From Rhodamnia argentea (Eukaryota; Streptophyta; Magnoliopsida; Myrtales; Myrtaceae), in the NCBI RefSeq assembly GCF_020921035.1, contig NC_063150.1, positions 4,836,001 to 4,900,000 on the forward strand: 64,000 nt of DNA, given 5' to 3'. A program made the translations under genes and the position numbers. Below, piece by piece: positions 33,508 to 45,949 of the stretch. The notes beneath the pieces were generated by a model. That model did not search any database, had not been told where the DNA came from, and was given only the letters and a program-made list of their open reading frames with translations. Every line of letters starts with the position of its first letter. Within the stretch, counting starts at the first letter, position 1.

Positions 33508-34710
33508 AACCAGCCATAGAATCACAGGTATGAAGAGAATGTATGGCAAAATATGGAGGAAGAACAGCATATAAATACAGGGTAAAAAAGGGAGGAGGTC
33601 TAAATATTAATTCGAAGGCATGAAAAACAGCCCAACAAAAAAGGAAGGACTATTCAACCAGCCACTACACAGCAAGGAGTACATCAGACAATTTAGGAGG
33701 AATATAAACATCACTAGGGGCTTCAGTGTAATTGAACCTATGGAAAGACAATTCTCCCTTCTAATTCATTATGCAATAAGAGAATAGAAGCAGCAGCGCA
33801 TAACACAAAGAACCTCAGGGATTCAAAACAGACAGGTAGATTTCAATCCAATCACTATTTTAAGGTGGAACTAATCCAACTCTAAAACCAATCACCCCTA
33901 GCTATATTATTGTTCCTGGCCGAAGGTATCATCTACATCAAATTTTCAAATATTAGGTTTTGATTTGCATGAAGCACGTCGACCGGATGCTTCGAACTTG
34001 GACTACCATATCTTTAGACCTTCATCATTGCTCATTTCTATCAATTTTTACTTTCGCGATTCGAATTGATTTTATTTAATTTACAAAAAATGTATTATTT
34101 GAAAATATATATTTTACTAAAGTTGATCACTTGTGATGCTCGAATTGTTTAGTCAATGAGAGATATTTTGTATTGTTTTTGACGAAATGTTTTTAAGTTT
34201 TTCATTTTTTGAGAAACGGACAAAGGCTCTGAACTTTCTCAAAAGGACTAGACAAATTATCTTTTCACAAAAATCTTTATGTCTCTCCACTAGAAAAAAA
34301 AAGGGCATGGTGGTTATTGAAATTGTAAAACTTCTATATGGACGAGAAGTCTTAAGACATTGATTAAAATATGATAATTACGTTTTCTTTAATAATTTTA
34401 TCAGAAGACTACATGGAGAGGGATATCAATGAGGGTCTAAAGACACTAATTAAACAAAGATAATTAAACATTTATAATTTTGTCTTTTATCATATTACGG
34501 AAAATTATTGTGAGAATAACAGGTGTTGCATCGAATTTGGATCTCTTAATATTTGGAGATCCATGTTAGGGGTAACATAACCTCTCATCGGACGGTCAAC
34601 AATCAATCGCGTCAAAAAAAAAAAAATTTCCATCCAAAATTTTTCTCCTCTTAAAATTTAAATTGATTGGTTGTTGACCCGTATGATTAAAAAATGAATT
34701 ATCTGGATCC

Positions 34711-36612
34711 ATGCCAGGGGATCCATTTCCGTTGCTCCCCACGCAACGAAGATGGTTGCCTACGCGGCTACGCCACGACGTTAGACTCGAGCCCGTGGTT
34801 CAGCTTACGAGGACATCGGTGAGTCGATTCGTCAAGCACCTGGTGAGCTCCAGCCCTCGGCTTCTCCTCCGACCACCTCCATCTCCATCGCCGCCACTGT
34901 ACTGCCCCTCGGCTCTCTCAGTGACCCAAACCAGACGCATTCCCGATCTCGTCGCCACCACCACCACCTTCTTATTCTCCACCACTTCTTCCAGTCCTTG
35001 GCTTTCCTCGTCGGACGGTCCCGCGGTGGAGTCCTCCTCGCCTTCTTATCTCTCCGTCCGTATTCGATGCCCGAAGGACGTCGAAGTGAGTTTCACCTCT
35101 AGACTTGTTTGAAGATCGAAAAAGACGAAACTTTCAAGTTGCATCTTGCTGCGCCTTGTAAGTGCCTCTGTTTTTTGTTGTTTTTGCTTGTTCTTACTTT
35201 GTCATTGAAAAGCAGCAGTCTGATGTTTCTCGCTTTTAAACTGGGACAGGATGTGCTTTCAGAAGCTCTTTTATGCTTTGGTGCGAGTTCGGCAAGTAAT
35301 GGATGATGAAGATGGCTCTGAAAGTCCGGACGAGGTTGCACCACCACAAGTATTAAGAAGCAAGTTTCATTTGCTTGTCGAATCGAGTCAAATACATTCT
35401 CTGAAGTACCAGATTCCATTCCAGTTTGCTGCATTGCGTTTCTAATTGTACAGACTCTGTATGGTGATATTGTGCCTAGTGACATTGTTTTTTTAAGCAG
35501 TCTGTTAGAAGAGAAACAATCTCTTATGTGAACTTTTGCACATTAACACAAGTGTATAGTCTATGCGAATTCTAAAACTTTCATACTCCTAATCTGCATA
35601 AAACATCCTGTGTCTGCCGAAAGAAGCATCACGAGACTGCTTGAAGAATAAAAGATAAGGACATGGAGCACCTAAAAGTATCAACCTCATTGTTTTGAAG
35701 TTAACAACAGCTTCGTAGTTGCAGGTTTCCATCAATTCCGTATTTCTTCCTAGTGAAGACGTGGATGCATCCGTTTCAAATGCTGCTGATTCGATGGGCT
35801 TGAAGGAGGTACCTGAATATGATATTGAAGTATGTGAGCAAGAAGATTGGGCTAAGAAAACTCAGGTTTGGTTGCCTCTCTTCAAGAACTTCCGCCATAT
35901 TCAACACTTTTATTGGAGTTGGAATAACTACAATATTCAATTGCATTTTTATTCACCACCTAACTAATTATTCTGTTGCTTCCATAGAATGTTGAAGCTA
36001 CAAATGTAATTCTAAATCCTGGATTGGCATTTGGAACCGGGGAACACCCCACTACAAGATTATGTCTATTGTCCATGACCTGATATAGGGAGAAGAACAC
36101 TTGTTGGATTATAGAATGGGTTCTGGCATTCTTGCAATAGCATTGCTTAAGGTACCTGAAATTTTAAGTGATGTTACGGTTTTATTTTCATACTGCTGTG
36201 ACCTATGGAATAACAAAAAGCAATAGATAAGTTTGTCAAGGACTGATTTAGGTATCTTCAGCTACCCAACGTTTCCTTGTTATAAAATCATTTGATGACA
36301 GGATTTTTTAATTCGCGGTCTATTGCTGCAATATAACAAGTCTCTATGAGATTGGTCATCCAACCTGATAAATTTGATCCTGCAAAAGTAACAGCTGCTT
36401 CTCGTTCCATCAAGTTGGCGACATATTTTATATAACTATAGTTAGTTACGAAAAGCCCAGAAATGCAAATGGTTGTCTCAAAATTTAATGCTTATTGTGG
36501 ACATAGTTAGCTGCTGCCGCTGCAGCGCGATTTGATGTAGATCCTCAAGCAATGTCATCTGCTCGTCACAATGCTGCTTTAAACGACATTGGATCTGTCA
36601 GCAAGTGATCGA
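34711..36612 (+). pseudogene. PrmA-like ribosomal protein L11 methyltransferase pseudogene
   Basis: Family role: SAM-dependent methylation of ribosomal protein L11; the plant copy resembles At5g53920. Exon 1 ends with SYLSVRIRCPKDVE (donor at 35086). Exon 2 starts at 35250 with DVLSEALLCFGASSAS, then one extra A near 35298 shifts the frame before DDEDGSESPDE. Exon 3 (35725-35865) reads VSINSVFLPSEDVDASVS up to DWAKKTQ. The next expected exon, around a VPEWRTPP motif, is absent. From 35988 follow [20 protein letters not shown], a stop, and a damaged SAM motif LDYRMGSGILAIALLK (normally LDYGTGSG). Near 36510 come ARFDVDPQAMSSARHNAAL and a stop at about 36607. The rest of the methyltransferase fold is missing. 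Multiple independent lesions make it a pseudogene. Confidence 0.82.
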
Positions 36613-36639
36613 GCTTTGAAACGGATCAAGCCTATCGAT

Positions 36640-36836
36640 ATCATATTCAGGAAGAAACGATATTGAATCACCCAATCTTCTTCCAAAGCAAGTGATCAGG
36701 CTTTTAAAGTATGATCCAAGAAGTTACTTGCATCTTATTTCGGCAATTCTTCTACCAAAGCAGTTGCCGGATTCTCAGAGCAAATGAAGAAAGACAGACC
36801 AGGATCATACCGTTTTGTCTACAAGTGCGTCCTGTT
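36640..36836 (-). pseudogene. Lipoxygenase-like relic, part beyond the gypsy insertion
   Basis: Read on the minus strand across the gypsy element, PRRI (44.54 kb) is followed, after a TGA where Arg is expected, by TGR at about 36836-36825. Then comes a frame-shifted TK..DP, matching the lipoxygenase order RTGRPPTKTDP. Beyond about 36790 the match is lost, and the stretch down to the end of the methyltransferase pseudogene is not identified. Confidence 0.4.
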
Positions 36837-38215
36837 TGTTGACGCCTAAATTTTGACTAATCTATTTTTTTTTTTGCATAAAAATTAGAACTAATTTTAG
36901 TTCTAAATAAAAATCATCTCACATCTTTATTTTTAGCGTACATTGCATTGACATATAATTGGGCAAGCAGAACACGTAATTTAGATGCGTCTAGACTAGG
37001 CATGGGATGAAAAAATACACCGAGAAGATTTGAAACTTCAGGGACTGGATTGCAAATACTTGGAACTTCGGGGACTGTATTGCAAATACCAAAAGAAGAT
37101 GAAGAAGGGAAGATGATGAAGGGAAGATAATGAAAAGAAGATGAAGAAGGGAAGATGATGAAGGGAAGATGAAAATGGAAGGTGAAGAAATGAAGATGAA
37201 GAAGGGAAGATGAAAATGGAAGGTGAAGAAATGAAGATGAAGAGGAGAAGATGAAGATGGAAGGTGAAGAAATGAAGATGAAGAATGAAGGATGAAGAAC
37301 TTTGCCTATAAAAGAGGAGGAGAATTTTTGTGATAGAGAAGGTAGAGAGCTCTTGAGAAGAGTTTTAGGGGGGGAGTGGAAGAGAATTGAGAGAGTTTGG
37401 AGAGAGTTTTTGAGAAAAATTTTTAGAGAGGAAAAGAGAGTTCTTGAGCAAAATCGGAAGAGAAAATTCGGAGTGAAGAAAGAGTTTTAGTCGAGCATCA
37501 TCTTGACGAGTCCCAACATTTCGCCCCGCCACCCAACAACGCCATTGCTTGCCATTTTCGACGCGGCCGCGTTCTTCCGGCTCCGGGATCTTGAAGGGAA
37601 CTATAACGTGTATGTGAGTAAGATTTTGTGTAATAGAGGTAATCCTTTCCATTTCGATCTACAAAATGTAATCGTTTGGTTTGAACATTTGTTTGTTTAT
37701 TTTAGACATGCCACGTGTTCCAAAATTTAGATTATTACGTGTTAATTTATTTTTGTAAATACTCGTGATTGGCTGCGTTTTTTTCTTTCTAAATCATCCA
37801 TTGTGTATATCGCACAAAGTTCCATGTTTTACATTCCCATAAAAAAGAAGAAAAACCAAAAAATTGCATCTTTGAATTTCAAGTAAAATCCATCAAAATT
37901 GCCAAATCAAATATTTTTCATGAAATGGTACCAAAGAGCGTTAGAGAAATCGACGTAACCAAATCCCCGAATTCAAAATCTCGGTTCGCGGAAATAAGAT
38001 AGTTTTCCGCTATTTTATTTAGGTTTCTAATCAACCTACCGAAAATGATTAGTGGCGACTCCAAATTCAAAACATATTGCATGTTAATTATTTGAATCTT
38101 AAGTTGCGATTTGGTATGGACTTGGGAGAGTCGAGTTAGGTTAGTTAATTAATTAACCTGATAATCCATTAGCCCGAAAATTAACTTGTCTATTTTTTAG
38201 GTCGCGAGCGACTCA
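36837..38215 (+). repeat. 5' LTR of the gypsy element
   Basis: Starts with TG. A simple array of 'gaagatgaagaaggg'-type units (37085-37295) precedes a TATA box CCTATAAAAGAGG (about 37303), the likely transcription start area. The end is uncertain: homology with the 3' LTR fades at 'tttttaggtc' (about 38202), while the first plausible CA end is at 38215. The primer-binding site could not be assigned. Confidence 0.7.
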
Positions 38216-39779
38216 TTTGGGATTCAAGAGGACTTAGGCGGATAATTTCATGAAAAGAAATCACTTGATTTGGTAAACTTTGGTTGAATTCTCATTCTTA
38301 GGTGTTAAATGTTTTTGGTTGGGAGTTATAAGGGGAGGAGGATGGCTAACCATTTGTTTTGGGGCTTGGTGAATTGGAATTGTGATTTAACTTTTGAATC
38401 ATTGAAGCGGTGTTTGCCTTTAATTGTTATGCATGATTTATCGTTTTGCACTGCAACAACCCGTGCCACGGGTCACACTAATAGTTTTAAGATGGTATTT
38501 AGATGGTTCTTTAACCTTGGCGGTAGGTTTCGCTAAAGGTTATCCATCGGATCCCGAAATTTTTTCAAAAAATGGCTCAGGGTTGTTCTCATGACGTGAG
38601 GCTACGATGCATGATAATTGCCTTGTCGACCGAACAGCCGAAGTGATTGGACCCGACTGGTCTGACTATTGTACGCGAGGTTGCGACTAGTCATGATGAT
38701 CTGTGGGGCTGCGACATGTCGTTGTTCATCATTTCCTTTGCAAAGCCTTTTGGATAGATAGAATAAGATTTAAACTCATAATTCATGCGCATGTCTTTGT
38801 GATTGGCTTTTCTTCGTATGAGAGGTAATTTTTGTCTCTTGTACCATGTTATCTCATTTTTATTTTGGGCCGGTCCATGGTTTGGTTGTTGTTTGAGTCT
38901 CATTGTCTTATTTTAATTTCGCACTTTGTTGTAGCTTTTCAATTTCATCGTTGTCCTCAATTGATTTGGCTTGTTCCGTTGTACGATTTTTACTAAATTC
39001 TACGATCGAGCTTTGAGTAAGTGCCAAACACGAAGTTGTAGACCTATGTTTCAACTAATGTCTTACAAATTTCGAATTAAATTCTATTGAAGATGGCCCT
39101 TCGTTTTTTCAACAACATGCGGTTATAACAGTTTTCTGAACGTGTTTTTTGAAAGACACATTAAACCGCTTTGATCCGTGATTTCTAGTTCGATTGGCCA
39201 ACATAAAGTTGTTCATCATCTTCTCAACTATAAGCTCGTAAAATTTGGACATGTTTTGATCAACGTGCAAATTGATACGGATTTTTCGTAAAGCGGACAA
39301 ACTGAAAATTACATATTTCAATCCTTTGGTCATAATCACTTTGTTCGTTTGAGTCTAGAGGGTGTTGGGCCGGCTCGCTATTCTTGCTTCTGTACTCATT
39401 TTGGGTTTGTTTGCGTACGGGTGATTTATCACGGATTCTCCACATATCACCCGATCGTAGCAAAAGGATGGCCGACATCAACGCCACGTGTGCCCGGATG
39501 AGAAACTTGGCTCCTTGACCGAGCGCTTGAAGGGATGATGTCCCGAAAGATGGAGGAAATGATGGCCGCCTTCACCGCCAAACTTCAATCTCGCTTAGTT
39601 CCTCCTACGACAACTTCGGTAAGCCCGGAAGCTACTCCTATCCGACAATGCCGGTGAGGATGTGATCATCATGGGCATGAGCTCGAGCACGCCGCCCGTA
39701 GTCCCAATCCTCAGCCAGCCTTGTGGCCCCGGATTGAATGGTGATCGGCAGCTATTGGCCCAAATGGGCGGGATCCGAG

Positions 39780-39900
39780 AGGTGGGGGACTACATACCCG
39801 TCGCCGTTGTTTTTCAAAGTCATTGTAAAGTTCAGATGCCCGACTTTGAGAAGTATGATGGAACCACCAACCCGATGACGATAACCAATGACCAACAAGT
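39780..39900 (+). pseudogene. gag fragment of the gypsy element
   Basis: KVQMPDFEKYDGTTNPM matches the start of the plant gypsy retrotransposon gag domain. The flanking sequence is interrupted by stops and a frame change within about 60 bases downstream, so only a remnant is left. Confidence 0.6.
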
Positions 39901-40129
39901 TTGTCATCATGGTAGACGAGGGTTGGGCTTCTTCAGAATTCATGTCCCACGGTTTTGAAAAATAAAAATAAAAAAGTTCTTCAAAAATCATACCGCAATT
40001 AAGCTGTTTGTCCTTTTGATTTTGTTACTTTATGTTTCAAGGGGAGGGGAACTTAGTGGATTCGAGTTCGACCTAGATGAGTGGTCGTTTGAGGAATTGT
40101 CGGGATTTCGAACGACATGAGGAGATCAG

Positions 40130-40480
40130 CCCTTGGCCGGTGAACAAACCGTCTTGGTCGACCTAGGCGATGCGGAAAACCTAAAGATGTTAAGATCGGG
40201 CAAACCTTTCCAAGAGATGAAGCGCTTGACTAAGCTCCTGAGGATTACGGGACATTTTCGTGGTCCTTGATATGCCCGGTCTTGACCGTTCCATTGTCGA
40301 ACATTGTTTGCGAGTCTTTGGCTAAGCGGTGGTGCAAAGTCAGGAGGGCCGGACTAGAATTGGTCAAGATCAAGAGGAAGTCATGAGGTGTTGCGTCGGA
40401 TTCCTTGAGACTATATTCGATTGGTTGCCAATATAGTCCGGATAAAGAAGGATGGGCGTATTCGAGGGTTTGAATTGTTC
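40130..40480 (+). pseudogene. Gypsy pol fragment (RT N-terminal boundary)
   Basis: In broken plus-strand frames: DMPGLDRSIVEH (40268 on), then VGFLETIFDWLP and, after a shift, NIVRIKKDGRIRG. This is the order 'DMPGLDP..V.H ... GFL....YP.WLAN.V.V.KKDGK.R' that leads into the reverse transcriptase of Athila/Tat-type elements. The catalytic core (YxDD) was not found. Confidence 0.6.
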
Positions 40481-43461
40481 TCATTCATGGCGGTTTCTCG
40501 GTCAATCGTCCGATGATGTCAATGACAAGTTGAAAATCACCAACACCACGCTTAGTGGTCGGGGAATGATAGTGGTCGGGCGTCTCGGTTCGTCGGATTT
40601 GGCATAATGTACAAGATTAATAAAAACCTTTTGTTGAGTTATGCCGATTGAAAGGATGGTTACAAGGCCGGAGAGATAACATCCTGGACATACATCCAAT
40701 CCGGATGAGTTGATCCTTTCATTCAAAGTTACAGAATTCGTCAGGGTAAGCGGTATCGTTTCACTCGTTTAGAACATGAGAACGTACATTGATGCTTTCC
40801 TTTGTTTTTGGGGTCTGCCTTCCGATACGAGTATCCCTTCTCCCGAGAATTAATGAAATGAGAAATTCCGGGCCTTTGACAATCATGTCTCGAACCAAAT
40901 AATGAAGTTTTGCAACTCATTTGATGGGGGGGCAACTCACGATCCACGCCCCTAGAAGTTTTTATGTGCTTGCAAATTCTATCCCCAAGATAAAAGTTGT
41001 GATTTTTATGCTCGAAAACACTCTACATTGCATAGTTTGTGTGATTGTTCCTCATGTTTAATTTATCAACTCGAATAAGGAACATGAACTACATAAGATA
41101 CACCAAATGTATGGAATGGGGCAGCGGGATGATGAAGGCAATCTTTTTCAAACACGTCCCATTTTTTGGGAGAGTTGAACGGTGGCTAGTTCCGTTTCAC
41201 AAGGTAAAGGTTTTTCGAAAGGTCGTAGCCGAATGGGGGCATTGGTCTATCCCAACACTAGGTGATCCATTGATTACCCTTTGAGTGGTGGTTTTTTTTT
41301 CCTCAAGAATCACCCCACATCGGGGTCGAGTTAATTCAACACGGGTATGGTTGAAATTTTTTGCTTGGACTAACATTAATCTTCGGGTGTTTTTTGATTT
41401 TATGAATTTTAATTAGTGCCTTAGGATGATGAGAACATTCATTTTTATCCTATACACTCATTCTTTGCTAGCCCTTGACGCATTATTTCTTAAACCCTGT
41501 TGGTGATCATTTGTATCCCAAATACGAGATAGCATTTTCCCAGGTTAGAATTGGAGATGGTCGGGTCAGATTCCATGGACTCTTTTTGTATGTGTTTTTA
41601 TGTTTACATAATTTTTTTTGTAAATGTTTATGTTTGTTGTAATTCTGGTTCAAATCATGGGATTGTAAAAAAGGAGAGGCAAACTCAAGGGAAGGGCCCG
41701 CTCTCGAAAAAAAAAAAAAAAAAAAGCAAAATAAAGAGTGTAAGAGCTCTCAAAGAAAAAGGAAAAGAATTTTCAAAAAAGAAGAAAAAGAAAAATGGAG
41801 TCGGGAGTGAAAGCAGCGATCTCTATGAAATTTCAGCATAGGAAAGAAGTGCCTACCAAGTAGGCCATGCATTTTTGTAAGTACTTTGATTTTGATGTAC
41901 ATTTTTGATGTTAAGTTGTAAATTCATGTCTGTTTGTTGTGTTCTTGCAAATCTTGGGACTTGTTGTGAAGAAGACTCCCCAAGAAATCGTTGAGTGATT
42001 TTAGAAAACTACCATCCCTTTCATAATGGTATTCTTTGAGACTTTCAGACCAGATCGGTGACTGGTGCGATGATCACACGTAGCCCCTTTCATTTAATTT
42101 GCCAAACGAGCCTTTTGTTCTGTCCCTCCTAGCCTACGTTATAACCCTCAGTCTCTTCGATTAGGGCACTTGAGTTAACGTAGGTTAATGATTTTAGCAT
42201 CTAAAGTTCGGCAGATTTTTCTCATTTTGGGGTTGCTGTAACTGGGCGATGATGAGAAATTCATTTGTTGACTCACTAGAGTCCCTTTGTAAACCTTTGA
42301 CCTAGCTTTCTTACGGTCCTAATCAAGACCTCCGGACGGCTCGGTCGTATCAATTGCGAGATTACTGGTCCTTTGATGGTGTGGAAGATTGAGTGATTTC
42401 TTTTGATGCAGATAAATAGCTTTTTCGAGTGGTAGCCCTTTGTAGTCCCCATTGCTCACATTCGGGTTTGTGTGGAACCTCCTGGGCAAATTGGTATGCA
42501 ATTGTGATGGTTATGATGACCATAGTATGAGTGATTGCATTATACTTATTGTTGAATATGTTTGTGTGTGTTACCTCGACTTCTATGATAGGTAATACAT
42601 TCCCGATGTTCGAGTTCCCTCCAGGTTCAATTATCCAGGATTATTGAATGAGCAAATTTTGGGCCAATGCCTACGGTGCGATACGGCACTGTTTCTTCCT
42701 TGATTAATCGTTTGGAGAACCCGGGAAAGTTTTCACCCTTTTCAAATTAACAACTCTTCGATGATAGTTGTTTGTTCGCAATATGCCTTTTGTACTTTGA
42801 TTCCATTCGATGGTGCTCCTATAATATTGTTCATCGATATGCCTCTTCTATCGGGACGTGGACTATGCGGCGATCTTGACATTTTCAAATCTACGACGTA
42901 GTCTTTGATTTCGGTCTCGGTCACGAGACGTATGCCGGTGATCTTGACCTTTGTGGCTCTATGATAGCTCTTATGATTTTCGGTCCTTTATCAAATCTGA
43001 AGACATAGCACCCATGGTTTTGATCCAACCAAATCATAATGACGTAGCTCTTATGATTTTGGTTCCCTTGTCATCGTGAGCATTGGGATTTGCATTTAAT
43101 CAACTCCAACGACGTAGCTCTTGTGAACTTGTTTCACTCTTTCGACTCCACGAGTCTTGTGATCTCAAACGCACATATCTTGGCTGTCTTGATTAGGGAA
43201 GTCTCGATAGGATAGGCCAATACCTTAAAATCCTTGCATGAAGAAGCTTGAATTAGGAACCATTAGCTTCGGAAATTTGGAAACAAGTTTTTGCGTCATG
43301 TTTTCTAACATGAAAGGGAAATTATGCACATGTTTTTGTCTTGCTAATCATGCATCACTCTAAAATGGGATTAAACTCCCGCAAAGTTCTCCATAATTTG
43401 CTTGCAAATTTAGGATTATTTGTCTTTGAGTGGAACCTCTACGAGCCTCCACTAAGAGGGG

Positions 43462-44536
43462 TGTTGCGCCTAATTTTGACTATCTTTTTTTTTTGTAAAA
43501 ATTAGAACTAATTTTAGTTCTAAATAAAATCATCTCACATCTTTTTTTTAGGTACATTGCATTGACATATAATTGGGCAAGGACCGATTTAGATGCGTCT
43601 AGACTAGGCATGGGATGAAAAATACGGAAGTTTGGATCGTTTGCAATACTTGGTTGGTTGCAATACCAAAGAAGATGAAGAAGGGAAGATGATGAGGGAA
43701 GATAATGAAGAAGATGAGAGGGAAGATGATGAAGGAGATGAAATGGAAGGTGAAGAAATGAAGATGAGGGGAAGATGAAATGGAAGGTGGAATGAAGATG
43801 AAGAGAGATGAGATGGAGGTGGAAATGAAGATGGTGAGGTGACTTTGCCTTAAAGAGGGGGAATTTTTGTGATGAGAGGTGGGCTCTTGGAAGAGTTTTA
43901 GGGGGAGTGGAGATTGGAGAGTTTGGAGAGTTTTTGGAAAAATTTTTAGAGAGGAAAGGAGTTCTTGGAAATGAGAAATTGAGTGAAGAGTTTTGTGGCT
44001 CTCTTAGTCCCACTTTCGCCCGCCCACGCCTTGCTTGCCTTTTTGCGTTCTTCTGTCTTGGGACTTACGTGTTGTGGTGATTTTGTGTATGAGGTATCCT
44101 TTCTTTCGATCTACAAAATGTATCGTTTGGTTTGCTTTGTTTGTTTTTTTGACATGCCGTGTTCAATTTAGATTTTGTGTTATTTATTTTTGTAAATACC
44201 GTGTTGGTGGTTTTTTTTTTCTAAATCATCATTGTGTTTGCAGTTCCTGTTTTCATTCCCTAAAAGAAGAAAAACCAAAAATTGCTCTTGTTTCAGTAAA
44301 TCCATCAATTGCCAATCAATTTTTCTGAAATGGTCAAGAGCGTTGAAATCGTCCAATCCTTAATCTTGGTTGAAATAGATGTTTTTCCGCTTTTTTTTGG
44401 TTTATCCTGAAATGATTGTGGCCATTAAAATATTGCTGTTATTTTTGTCTTAAGTTGGTTTGGTTGGACTTGGGGAGTGGTTAGTTAATTAATTAACCTG
44501 TAATCCATTAGCGAAAATTAACCCGTTTTTTTGGTC
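43462..44536 (+). repeat. 3' LTR of the gypsy element, with many micro-deletions
   Basis: Collinear with the 5' LTR but about 300 bases shorter, because dozens of 1-10 base pieces are missing along its whole length. Example: 'ccattgtgtatatcgcacaa' in the 5' copy is 'cattgtgtttgca' here. The TATA region 'cctataaaagagg' reads 'ccttaaagaggg'. Confidence 0.8.
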
Positions 44537-45790
44537 CTGTTCAAATTCTACGAGGATAAGGATGTGCTTGTGTCCCACCTAGGATGGCTTGCATGTTCGT
44601 GACCTTGGTCATCGTATTGATCGTATTCATATATCCTCTCCCATTCATTCCTCTCTCTAGTACCATCTCCCTCAAGCTATGAAGTTCCTCTCTTCTCAGT
44701 TCTACCATGGCTTCTGGTGTTTGGTGTGGAAGATAACACTATCATGGAGATGGATTTTCTTAAGTGCTTTATTTCCATGTGAGGGCAAAAGAAACTAACT
44801 TATCTTGTGAATAACTTACAGTATTGGAGAAGAAAATTCTGTCTGTCTTTGTTCTTCTAACGGGATATACCCATGATTGGCAGTTGAAGCGGATGATCTC
44901 GACACTTGAGACCTCAAAGGTGGCAGACTAGCAGAGGAACTTATGCTTATGCTCATTGGTTATGAGGAAAAGCTCCTGGAATTCCAAATTCTGCTTCCAC
45001 TTGGAACTTCACACTGTACATGGTGCTGTCGAGCCCTTTGTCTTTCGTACTCTTTATATGCCTGAGATTACCTTTCTTGCTTAGCTTCCCTTTGTGAGTA
45101 TCTGTTAATCAACAAAGATGAAAAATATCAGCTGTAAATTCAAACATCTTAGAAGCTGTTACTTCATGGGTTGTTCTGGCTCCGAGAACCTGACAGTTGT
45201 TCATTTATGCTTGTTGCAGATGTAGCTTTACCAACTTTAAGCTCCATCAATTTTAAGCTGCCAAGTCTAGGCTCATTTAGTAATTGTGAGTGATCTAGCT
45301 TTGTCTAAACAATGTCTTATGTTAACTTCTTTGTCACCTCTTCCCTCATCAAGCTCCTAAATAACAGAGATTTGGCAGTGGTCCTGGAAACTTGGTCCCA
45401 GATGCAAACCACATCCAGTGGAAGATAAATAGTAATGGCCCGAAAAAAGAAGGAAGATTCAAGACGAGGGTTCTATGATGCTCTCATTTTCAAGATACTT
45501 GCTCTGTTCTACTACTTGCTGCTATCACCAACACTTGGGAGAATTAGCATAGTATGCAGAACCATTGAGAAGATGCAAAAGAACATAAAACATATTTGAG
45601 TGTCAACAGATCTTTCTGCACGTGAATAGCATTCATACAGCAGGTCGATGTGTCCCACTTTTACTTACCCAGGTCAACCTCGGTGCAGCTGCAAAGTCGA
45701 ACGGAAGCTGATTTACCGGGTCCTGAATGCCCTGGATCTGCCATAACGACAATTTCTCCACTGATCATGCAGTTTCTGGAGGGGCCTCTC
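44537..45790 (-). pseudogene. 9-lipoxygenase-like pseudogene (N-terminal part)
   Basis: Family role: non-heme iron dioxygenases that oxidise linoleic/linolenic acid for oxylipins. Minus-strand exons in order: a PLAT-domain piece around 45780-45665 (SASVRLCSCTEVDLGK, then a GTAAGT donor). Exon 45101-44820 has GKLSKK, MYSVKFQVEAEFGIPGAF, an in-frame TAG after HKFLC, then IIRFNCQSWVYPVRRTKTDR and IFFSNT with a GTAAGT donor. Exon 44738-44542 has PEAMVELRREELHSLR, a frame change, GDGTRERNEWERIYEYDQYD and PILGGTQAHPYPRRI. It is then cut by the gypsy element. The catalytic C-terminal domain with the iron ligands is absent. Stops, frameshifts and the insertion make it non-functional. Confidence 0.85.
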
Positions 45791-45949
45791 TCATAACTAA
45801 ACGGTCAGTCATTTTGCTGTGAACGGAGTTCATGTACTTCGTGATGCGAAGAGTTAAGGGAAGCGGTTTTCTTTTTGGTTGTACTCATGTCTTTCTCAAG
45901 ATTTGTAGTGTACCCTGGAATGACGGCAAAGAAGCATTGAGAACTCGAG

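Larger units (their letters stand above)
31676..34710. other. Long intergenic region, no gene seen
   Basis: It contains the hairpin at 32978-33000 and the G-box tandem repeat at 33445-33507, otherwise AT-rich spacer. No conserved frame was recognised on either strand. Confidence 0.4.
36837..44536 (+). mobile_element. Degenerate Ty3/gypsy LTR retrotransposon
   Basis: Two LTRs in direct orientation begin TGTTGACGCCTAA (36837) and TGTTGCGCCTAA (43462). They share 'agaactaattttagttcta', 'gatgcgtctagactagg', GA-rich tracts and 'ttagttaattaattaacctg'. The interior (about 38.2-43.46 kb) keeps only fragments: a gag piece and a protease/RT-boundary piece in broken frames, with no intact integrase or RNase H recognised. 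CTGTT flanks both sides (36832-36836 and 44537-44541), a 5-bp target duplication normal for gypsy elements. It sits inside the lipoxygenase pseudogene. It could be a non-autonomous derivative. Confidence 0.85.

Noticed and set aside
40741-43440. Additional genes inside the gypsy interior
   Set aside because: Only short, unconserved frames. The stretch is best explained as decayed element interior.
43480-44013. 177-codon minus-strand frame (His/Leu/Ser-rich)
   Set aside because: It lies wholly within the degenerate 3' LTR and is the complement of the GA-rich simple repeat.
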